Shown: piece by piece, positions 58,182 through 64,000 of the stretch
Numbering within the stretch: position 1 is the first letter of the stretch
How the letters are laid out: each line of letters opens with the position of its first letter
Source of the DNA: an uncultured Eubacteriales bacterium
GTDB lineage: Bacteria; Bacillota; Clostridia; Christensenellales; Aristaeellaceae
Reading direction: 5' to 3'
Length of the DNA: 64,000 nt
Assembly (NCBI GenBank): GCA_902774025.1
Contig: CACYGY010000005.1
Span: 1-64,000, forward strand
Position numbers and translations under genes: made by a program
Notes under the pieces: generated by a model
Databases searched by the model: none
The model's input: only the letters and a program-made list of their open reading frames with translations
What the model was told of the DNA's origin: nothing

Positions 58182-58937
58182 ATGAAATACCTAACCTTTA
58201 ATATCCGCTACGACTGCCGCCGGGACGGCATCAACAACTTTGACCTTCGCAAACCCCTGATTCTCCGGACCCTGGAGGAGGAAAAGCCGGACGTCATCGG
58301 ATTTCAGGAGGTCCTTCCCCATGTGGCCCGGTATCTGCGGGACACCCTCACGGACTACAGCTTCGCCGGCTGTCCCCGGGACGAGAATCTCCAGGGGGAG
58401 CAGGTCTGTGTCGCCTGGCGGCGGCATACCGTGAATCTCCTGGAAATGCGCACCCTGTGGCTCTCTCCCGCCCCCTTCACCCCCGGAAGCCGCTACCCGG
58501 ATCAGAGCGACTGTCCCCGCACCGCCACCTTCGCCCTCCTGGAAGATGTGGCCCAGGGAAAGGTCTTCCGGGTGGTCAATACCCATCTGGACCACGTGGG
58601 TCAGGAATCCCGGACCCTCGCCCTGAGGCAGATCTTTGAGGAACTTGAAAGGCCCTGCCTGTTCCCGGAGGCACCCCTGATCCTGGGGGGTGATTTCAAC
58701 GCTGAGCCGGACAGTCCGGAAATGCAGATCCTTTACCGGGAAAAGGGCCTTCAGGTGCTCACGGATCATCTGGGCATGACCTATCACGGATTCGGCGGTC
58801 CTCACACCTCCCTCATTGACTACATCTGCATCCGGGGCAGCATTGCCGCCGGAGACGTCCGGAAATGGGACCGGGCGGAAGAGGGTGTGTATCTCTCGGA
58901 TCATTATCCCATCAGTGCGGACCTGACTTTGCTGTAA
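58182..58937 (+). CDS. Endonuclease/exonuclease/phosphatase-family hydrolase
   Basis: 251 residues with the EEP motifs TFNIRYD, GFQEVLP, NTHLDHVG, GGDFNAEPDS and SDHYPI. Standalone members of this group act on sugar phosphates, phospholipids or nucleic acids. I prefer the ATG at 58182 over the GTG at 58176. No signal peptide. Next to a PHP protein and an isomerase-like protein. Confidence 0.87.
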   Translation: MKYLTFNIRYDCRRDGINNFDLRKPLILRTLEEEKPDVIGFQEVLPHVARYLRDTLTDYSFAGCPRDENLQGEQVCVAWRRHTVNLLEMRTLWLSPAPFTPGSRYPDQSDCPRTATFALLEDVAQGKVFRVVNTHLDHVGQESRTLALRQIFEELERPCLFPEAPLILGGDFNAEPDSPEMQILYREKGLQVLTDHLGMTYHGFGGPHTSLIDYICIRGSIAAGDVRKWDRAEEGVYLSDHYPISADLTLL

Positions 58938-58964
58938 AAGAAAGGTTTCCGGGAGGTGATGTGC

Positions 58965-59711
58965 GTGAAAACAGGCGTGCAGCTTTCCAGTCTCCGACCC
59001 CTTCTGACCTCCCCGGATGAAGTGGGATATGCTTTTTCCGTCCTTGCCGCAATGGGCTGCCGGGATGTGCAGATCCAGTGGATCGACCCTTCCGTTCCTG
59101 TGGAATTTGTAGCGCAGGCTCTGCGGGAATACGGCCTGGTTTCTCACGGTGTCCAGGACTATGCCTCCGCGGTGATGGACAATCCGTCCTGCTATGTGGA
59201 AATGAACCGGCTCACCGGCGGAACCTGGCTGACCCTGAGCCGCATTCCCGCCGCCCTCTCTCCCACCGCCTTTGCCCGGGAGCTCCGGAGCCTTCAGCGC
59301 GACCTGGAGGGCAGCGGACAGCTGCTTTCCTTTCATCCCGTCCTTTCAGATTACACGTCCCCGGACCTGTCCTGCCCCGTGGAGGAGCTGCTCCGCCTCA
59401 TGCCGGACCTGTCCCTGTGCCTGGACCTGTATCATCTGAACCGGGCCGGATTTTCCATGCCCGCATGGATCCGAGATCATGCCGGCAGAATCTCCTCGGT
59501 CCACTTCAAGGACGCGGACGCCTCAGGTCTCGTCCCTGCGGGAAGGGGAGATACCGACTGGAGGCAGGTCGTTCCAGCCTGTCTGTCCGCCGGCGTTTCC
59601 TGCGCCTTTGTGGAGCAGGAAACCTGGAGCGGGGATCCCTTCCGGTGCCTGAAGGAGGCTCTGGACTGGCTGAGGAACGAGTGCGATGCTGCGGAAGGGT
59701 CTTCTCCCTGA
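58965..59711 (+). CDS. Sugar phosphate isomerase/epimerase-like TIM barrel
   Basis: 248 residues of the xylose isomerase-like (AP endonuclease 2) fold: KTGVQLSSLRPLL at the start, YGLVSHGVQDY, SFHPVLSDYTSPD, LCLDLYHLNRAG (metal-ligand region), VHFKDAD and AFVEQETWSGD (Glu ligand). The GTG at 58965 has GGAGG 8 bases upstream; an ATG at 58959 is too close to that site. Last gene of the plus-strand operon. Exact sugar unknown. Confidence 0.85.
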   Translation: MKTGVQLSSLRPLLTSPDEVGYAFSVLAAMGCRDVQIQWIDPSVPVEFVAQALREYGLVSHGVQDYASAVMDNPSCYVEMNRLTGGTWLTLSRIPAALSPTAFARELRSLQRDLEGSGQLLSFHPVLSDYTSPDLSCPVEELLRLMPDLSLCLDLYHLNRAGFSMPAWIRDHAGRISSVHFKDADASGLVPAGRGDTDWRQVVPACLSAGVSCAFVEQETWSGDPFRCLKEALDWLRNECDAAEGSSP

Positions 59712-59722
59712 ACACCCCGCCT

Positions 59723-59751
59723 TGACAGGGAGAAACGCTCATGCTATGCTT
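59723..59751 (+). promoter_or_regulatory. Promoter of the ABC-F gene
   Basis: A consensus -35 TTGACA (59723-59728), 17-base spacer, -10 TATGCT (59746-59751). Transcription would start near 59758, about 166 bases before the ABC-F start codon. Confidence 0.85.
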
Positions 59752-59782
59752 TTCCCATAATCAGAAAGAGGGAGGCCGGAAG

Positions 59783-59794
59783 ATGCGCAGATAA
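59783..59794 (+). CDS. Three-codon upstream ORF (M-R-R-stop) in the ABC-F leader
   Basis: ATG CGC AGA TAA at 59783-59794, with GGGAGG (59770-59775) 7 bases upstream, an ideal ribosome site for so short a frame. The stop codon lies 1 base before the antiterminator arm. Very short leader ORFs are known upstream of antibiotic-resistance ABC-F genes in other Firmicutes. Its translation is inferred. Confidence 0.6.
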   Translation: MRR

Positions 59795-59795
59795 A

Positions 59796-59877
59796 CGGTT
59801 TTTTGATGTCAGAAAAACCGCCCTTCAGGCGGTGTGTTTGTGACGTCTGAAAACCGGAGCGCAGCTTCCGGCTTTTT
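59796..59877 (+). promoter_or_regulatory. Transcription attenuator of the ABC-F gene
   Basis: Three mutually exclusive structures are visible. (a) CGGTTTTT (59796-59803) with AAAAACCG (59813-59820). (b) A long helix of 59796-59810 with 59842-59856: 14 of 15 positions pair when G-U is allowed, and it takes up the left arm of the terminator. (c) The terminator CCGGAGC (59854-59860) with GCTTCCGG (59864-59871), followed by TTTTT at 59873-59877. A small hairpin ACCGCC/GGCGGT (59817-59833) fits inside (b). The layout is that of an antiterminator/terminator switch controlled by translation of the uORF. Confidence 0.75.
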
Positions 59878-59923
59878 GCGTGCCGATCTGTCTCCGGTGG
59901 GACGTCTCCGAGGAGGTGTATCC

Positions 59924-61495
59924 ATGCTGACGGTTCAGCATTTATCCATCACACATCTCAGGGATCTCCGGCCTCTGATTCAGGACCTGTCCTTCACCCT
60001 CTCAGGCAGTGAACGCCTGGCGGTGATCGGTGAGGAGGGCAATGGCAAGTCCGCGCTTCTCAGGGCCATCTGTGATCCCTCTTCCCTGGAAAGCTGGGCT
60101 CATGTGGAGGGACAGTGCCTGCTGAGTCACGAGACACCCGGGTATCTGAGCCAGGAAACGCCCCGGGCCTGGGACGATCTGCCGGTGTATCAGCTGGCCA
60201 TGGAATCCCCGACCCTTCCGGGACTTTCCGGAAGTGAGCTCAGCGACCTGTGCCGCATGCTCTCCATGGACCCGGGAGACCCCTGGTCCTCCACGCCCTT
60301 CGGCCGCCTGTCAGGCGGAGAAAAAGTCAAGTTCCGCCTCCTGACGCTTCTGAGCAGCAGGCCCACCATGCTCATTCTGGATGAACCCGGGAATGATCTG
60401 GACCTGGACGCACTCACGGCTCTGGAATCCTTTCTCACCGCCTGCTCCCTTCCGGTTCTCTACGTCAGTCATGACGAGTATCTCCTCAGAAGGACGGCAA
60501 CCCAGGTTCTGCATCTGGAGTCTCTCCAGGGCCGGTCAACCCCCCGCTGGACCTGGGCCCGGGAAAGCTATGATCTGTATGTCCGCACCCGTCAGAGGAA
60601 CCTGGAAAAACAGGAAGCCGCATGGCAGATGGAAACCCGGGAGATGAAGGCTCAGGCCGAACGGCTGCAGAGAATTGAGAACGCCGTGGCCCACGCACAG
60701 GACAAAATCAGCCGCCGGGATCCCCACGGCGGCCGTCTTCTGAAAAAGAAAATGAAGGCGGTGAAAAGCCTGGAGCATCGTCTGGAGCGGGAATCCGAAC
60801 AAGCCACGGAAAAGCCCCTGCAGGAACTGTCCATGTCCGTTTTCTTCTCCGGCATCACGCCGGTCCCCCAGGGAAAGAGTGTCCTCCGTCTGGATCTGAA
60901 CTGTCTGGAGGCAGGCGGCCGCTCCCTGGCAGCCCCGGTGCATCTGCATCTGCGGGGATCGGAAAAGGTTCTGATCACGGGGAAAAACGGCTGCGGCAAA
61001 ACCACCCTCCTGCATCTCATATGGAACCGTCTTCAGGAGGACGGGAGTCTCCGCTGCGCCTTCATGCCCCAGCGCTATGAGGATATTCTGGATCCCGCCA
61101 TGGATCCGGTCCGTTTTCTCAATACCGACGGAAGCAAGGAAATGCTCACCCATATCCGCTCCACCCTCATCGCCATGCGATTCGGACGGGATGAGCTGGA
61201 GCATCCCATGAGCGGTCTGTCCGGCGGCCAGAAGGCAAAAGTGCTGCTTCTGCGCCTCATGCTCGCCCGCCCCAGCGTGCTCCTGGCGGATGAACCCACC
61301 CGGAATCTCTCCCCGCTTTCCGCACCCGTGATGCGGGATATGATCCTGAACTTTCCCGGCGCTGTTCTCTGCGTCACACACGACAGACTGCTGATGGACA
61401 CGTGGCCGGGGCGTGTGCTTGTTCTCACGGAAAGCGGCCTGCACCCGCGCACAGTCCTCTCCGGTCCCGAAACAGAACCGGACAATGCCCGCTGA
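59924..61495 (+). CDS. ABC-F family ATPase (probable antibiotic resistance/ribosome protection)
   Basis: 523 residues with two ATP-binding cassettes and no membrane domain. Cassette 1: IGEEGNGKSALL, LSGGEKVKFRLL, LILDEPGNDLD. An Arg/Gln-rich linker (about 220-290) follows. Cassette 2: TGKNGCGKTTLL, LSGGQKAKVLLL, LLADEPTRNLSP. In the second Walker B the usual N-H-L-D is R-N-L-S. ABC-F resistance proteins (Vga, Msr, Lsa, VmlR types) displace drugs from the ribosome; the attenuated leader supports this over a housekeeping ABC-F. The ATG at 59924 has GAGGAGG upstream. Confidence 0.88.
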   Translation: MLTVQHLSITHLRDLRPLIQDLSFTLSGSERLAVIGEEGNGKSALLRAICDPSSLESWAHVEGQCLLSHETPGYLSQETPRAWDDLPVYQLAMESPTLPGLSGSELSDLCRMLSMDPGDPWSSTPFGRLSGGEKVKFRLLTLLSSRPTMLILDEPGNDLDLDALTALESFLTACSLPVLYVSHDEYLLRRTATQVLHLESLQGRSTPRWTWARESYDLYVRTRQRNLEKQEAAWQMETREMKAQAERLQRIENAVAHAQDKISRRDPHGGRLLKKKMKAVKSLEHRLERESEQATEKPLQELSMSVFFSGITPVPQGKSVLRLDLNCLEAGGRSLAAPVHLHLRGSEKVLITGKNGCGKTTLLHLIWNRLQEDGSLRCAFMPQRYEDILDPAMDPVRFLNTDGSKEMLTHIRSTLIAMRFGRDELEHPMSGLSGGQKAKVLLLRLMLARPSVLLADEPTRNLSPLSAPVMRDMILNFPGAVLCVTHDRLLMDTWPGRVLVLTESGLHPRTVLSGPETEPDNAR

Positions 61496-61577
61496 CCCCT
61501 GCCGGGGCTTTCCGGGCATGATACGAAACCTGTCCCGGTTATGGCAAATTCCCTGACACCCGGGAAACGGCAAAAGA

Positions 61578-61605
61578 GGCCGGGCAGTCCGTATCTGCCC
61601 CGGCC
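61578..61605. terminator. Bidirectional terminator between ABC-F and transglutaminase-like genes
   Basis: GGCCGGGCAG (61578-61587) and CTGCCCCGGCC (61595-61605) form a stem with one bulge. On the minus strand it is followed by CTCTTTTGCC. On the plus strand a weak TTTTT occurs only 12 bases later. It lies about 80 bases after each stop. Confidence 0.65.
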
Positions 61606-61685
61606 CCCTTCCTGTTTTTCCGCTCCCGCATGACCAGCCCCGGAAAGGACACACAGTCTCCGCCCTCCCCGTCCTTTCCGGACGG

Positions 61686-63911
61686 TTACCGGATCTCACT
61701 GAACAGAAGCTTCTTTCCTGCCGTGCCGTACTGAACGGTGGCCTCTGAGATCCCCGCTTCCTTCAGCCACTTCCACACATTCTGCTGGTTCTCTTCATAG
61801 GTCTGGAAAAGCGATTCAGAGCAGTAGACCCGGATTTCCTTCACATTGCGCCTGTCCAGATTCCTGAGGGCGGAAATGAGATTCCCGGGAGAATCGGCCT
61901 GAATGACCCTGATCCCCGGATCCAGAGGCGCGATCTCCGTGATCCTCAGCATACGGGATGTGTCCGAATATCCGATCTTTCCGCTGATCCCGGCCAGATC
62001 CATCCACTTCCACACAGGATCGCCGGCCCACTGATAAATCCTGTAGAGACTTTCCGAACAGTAGACTTTCAGTTCCCGACTGCCGGAGGCACCGTGCATA
62101 ACGGAGACGATTTCACTTTCCGTCTCCGCGCTGGCTGTCCGGATATCCCCGGCAAGCGGAACGATTTCCGAGATCGTGATTCTCTCCATGGCGTCCGAAT
62201 GGCTGACGGAACCGCTGATTCCGGCCAGATCCAGCCATTTCCACACGGGACTGGCTTCCCCGCTGTAAAGCCTGTAGAGCGGCTTCGAGCAGTAGACCCT
62301 GATTTCCCGGCTTCCGGAGGCGGAACGCAGAAGGCGGATCATTTCCTCCTCACTGTCCGCACCGGCCACCAGAATCCCCGGATCAAGAAGGGAAATATCG
62401 CTGACCGTCACCCGGCGCTCTTCCGTGCTGTGAGCCGCATTTCCCGAAATCCCGGCCAGATCCATCCATTTCCAGACCGGACTGTCGGCGGAACTGTACT
62501 CCGAGAAAAGGCGGGCGTCCATCCGCAGAACCGCTTCCTTTTTGCCTTCGGCAGCGGTTCTGCGGAGCGCCATGATCACCTCATCCGATGTGGAAACACG
62601 AAATTCCGGAACCGGCAGTTCCTGCAGAGCAGTAGCCTCCAGAAGCGGATGCGGAAGAAAATCTTCAATCATCTCATAGTTTTCCCGCATCCGGTCCAGT
62701 CCCATGTTGAACTGGGCGTATTCGATCCTGGAATTCTCATCGGAATCGTCCCATGTCACATCCACGCCGCGCCAGATTCCGTCCAGGAGGACAAGATTCC
62801 ACATATGGAAGGTATCCTCCCCCGGATTCTTTTCCTGAATCGCTTTCCCGGACACCAGACGGGCGGGAATGCCCTTCAGGCCGCACAGAAGAAAGAAGGC
62901 ATCGCTGTATCCGTCACAGTTGGCTTCTCCCCTCAGGATCGCACCGATGCAGGAATCGTCTTCATCCGTGCTTTCGTCCACTTCATACCGGATGTGCCGG
63001 CAGAGAAGGTCGTGGATCTGCAGTGTCATGCTGTAGGGGGAACCCGAAATCCCGGCAACCATGCGCCGCGCCTCCGCGAGGGTCTGCTGAAGCCGCTCCG
63101 GCAGAGCGTCTTCCTTTCCGGCTTTAACGGCCCGCAGGATCGCAAACCCGGGATAGAAAACGGGCTGCTTCTCTGCTCCGTAAACGATGATGGATTCATC
63201 CGGATAACTGACGGAACCGCCGGCAATGCAGGCCATGGCCTCCATGTCATTGAGCCTTCGTCCGTCCGATGCCATCAGCCGGGTATAGGTTTCCCGGTCC
63301 AGCACCAGGGCAAAGGCGTCATATCCCAGACCGCCGATTTCCTGCATGGCGGAAAGCGCTTCCGCTTCCCCCCGCACTTCCCGGACGGTTCCGTCCCAGT
63401 ACCGGCATGAGACATATTCATACCAGCATGCTTTTTCGTTATAGTATCCCGACCCGCAGTCGTACAGACCGCTCTTCATCTGGAGGACATGCTTCTCAAC
63501 CGGTGAGATCTGGAGACGGGCGAAATCCTCCGGTTCGAAAAGAAGCACAAAACGATCCACGTCCTTCAGTTTCATTTCCTGAATGGCCGCCGTCATCCCG
63601 TCCTCACCCCGGACAAACTGAAAGGGGCATCCGAAGGGCTCCATCCCGGTGACTTCAACTTTCCCATTCGTCCACCAGGTCAGAGCAAAATTCCCGTACC
63701 CCCCTCTGGCCCCCGCCAGCCGTATTCTGCCCGGGTCCGCATCCATTTCCTTCAGAAGCGGGGAGCTGAGGGTCAGGGTCAGCTCCTTCGCCTGTCTGTC
63801 CAGTGCCCGGGAGAAGGCCTGCTGAACTTCCTCCCAGCTGTTCAGTCTTTCCGAAAGGGCAGCAGGCGCGATCAGAAGGAATAACACCGTCAGGATAAGC
63901 AGCCTCTTCAT
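61686..63911 (-). CDS. Secreted transglutaminase-like protein with four C-terminal repeats
   Basis: 741 residues. A signal peptide (MKRLLILTVLFLLIAPAALS) precedes a region (about 25-280) with weakly repeated helical-strand units. Then comes a transglutaminase-like domain (about 285-420) with the Cys nucleophile in GEANCDGYSDAF, the His in FHMWNLVLLDG and the Asp in GVDVTWDD. Four repeats of about 80 residues follow (about 435-741), each with the block SPVWKWMDLAGISG or a close variant and a final RITEIxPL strand; the last ends VWKWLKEAGIS. The start at 63911 has AAAGG upstream. It probably acts on cell-surface peptides or proteins. No close family name can be given for the repeats. Confidence 0.85.
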   Translation of the reverse strand: MKRLLILTVLFLLIAPAALSERLNSWEEVQQAFSRALDRQAKELTLTLSSPLLKEMDADPGRIRLAGARGGYGNFALTWWTNGKVEVTGMEPFGCPFQFVRGEDGMTAAIQEMKLKDVDRFVLLFEPEDFARLQISPVEKHVLQMKSGLYDCGSGYYNEKACWYEYVSCRYWDGTVREVRGEAEALSAMQEIGGLGYDAFALVLDRETYTRLMASDGRRLNDMEAMACIAGGSVSYPDESIIVYGAEKQPVFYPGFAILRAVKAGKEDALPERLQQTLAEARRMVAGISGSPYSMTLQIHDLLCRHIRYEVDESTDEDDSCIGAILRGEANCDGYSDAFFLLCGLKGIPARLVSGKAIQEKNPGEDTFHMWNLVLLDGIWRGVDVTWDDSDENSRIEYAQFNMGLDRMRENYEMIEDFLPHPLLEATALQELPVPEFRVSTSDEVIMALRRTAAEGKKEAVLRMDARLFSEYSSADSPVWKWMDLAGISGNAAHSTEERRVTVSDISLLDPGILVAGADSEEEMIRLLRSASGSREIRVYCSKPLYRLYSGEASPVWKWLDLAGISGSVSHSDAMERITISEIVPLAGDIRTASAETESEIVSVMHGASGSRELKVYCSESLYRIYQWAGDPVWKWMDLAGISGKIGYSDTSRMLRITEIAPLDPGIRVIQADSPGNLISALRNLDRRNVKEIRVYCSESLFQTYEENQQNVWKWLKEAGISEATVQYGTAGKKLLFSEIR

Positions 63912-63937
63912 GGAATCACCTTTCCGTTCCTGTTTCA

Positions 63938-63980
63938 CGCCGGAGAATCCGGCGCAAAGGCCGAAAAGCGGGCCTTTTTT
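63938..63980. other. Two hairpins upstream of the transglutaminase-like gene
   Basis: CGCCGGA-GAA-TCCGGCG (63938-63954) and AAAGGCC (63956-63962) with GGCCTTT (63971-63977), followed on the plus strand by TTT to 63980. They lie 27-69 bases before the ATG on the opposite strand. They may be the terminator of a gene to the right of the window, or a leader structure; the data do not decide. Confidence 0.4.
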
Positions 63981-64000
63981 CATTTTCAGTCAAGGTCAAG

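Noticed and set aside
59796..59877. tRNA or T-box reading of the structured ABC-F leader
   Set aside because: No cloverleaf arms, no T-box bulge sequence and no specifier loop; the fold fits an attenuator switch instead.
63956..63980. Plus-strand terminator at the right edge
   Set aside because: It has a stem and T-run in plus orientation, but no plus-strand gene precedes it in the window, so it is kept only as a low-confidence hairpin.

Overview
The window reads as chromosomal DNA from an anaerobic Firmicute (class Clostridia, gut or rumen type). The basis is the conserved block priA-def-fmt-rsmB-rlmN-prpC-prkC-rsgA-rpe, strong AGGAGG-type ribosome binding sites, sigma-A-like promoters, a PASTA-domain Ser/Thr kinase and very dense coding with many 4-base start/stop overlaps. 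GC content is high for Clostridia. A Christensenellales-like lineage would fit, but that is inference. No rRNA, tRNA, CRISPR array, transposase or phage gene was seen.

Layout. (1) 1-13.4 kb, minus strand: one long housekeeping operon from priA down to rpe, followed by two small secreted beta-rich proteins and an acidic 11-residue-repeat protein that runs off the left edge. (2) 13.5-20.5 kb: a stand-alone APH(3')-like kinase, a small FakA-like domain protein, polA with a Nudix gene, gluQ, a DHH phosphoesterase and ssb. (3) 20.5-26.7 kb, minus: a GH38 alpha-mannosidase, then an operon of a double-GNAT fusion (BltD-like plus AAC(6')-like), a P-loop kinase and a YcaQ-like winged-helix protein. 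(4) 26.8-40.7 kb, minus: a nine-gene surface/exopolysaccharide operon. It has a nucleotide-sugar dehydrogenase, a proline-rich tail-anchored protein, a DivIVA-like coiled coil, a NodB-SGNH lipoprotein, a PilZ-fused family-2 polymerase, two membrane-anchored degenerate NodB-like proteins, a GH18-like protein and a tandem NodB deacetylase. (5) 41-54.3 kb, minus: a ten-gene galactoside utilisation operon (metallophosphoesterase, ABC permease, solute-binding protein, second permease, PfkB kinase, GH4, an unrecognised 531-residue protein, GH42, GH35, SGNH esterase) behind a near-consensus promoter. (6) 54.4-59.7 kb: a GNAT-nitroreductase fusion, an orphan solute-binding protein and a plus-strand operon of small metabolic hydrolases. 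(7) 59.7-64 kb: an ABC-F ATPase behind an apparent attenuator with a three-codon upstream ORF, and a secreted transglutaminase-like repeat protein.

The two most interesting systems are the polysaccharide operon (region 4) and the ABC-F leader (59.72-59.92 kb). The first combines c-di-GMP-type control, a DivIVA-like scaffold and at least five NodB-type domains, of which only one looks catalytic. The second has a promoter, an M-R-R-stop ORF, mutually exclusive helices and a terminator. The window also holds three candidate intrinsic antibiotic-resistance functions (APH, AAC(6')-like, ABC-F), none linked to a mobile element.
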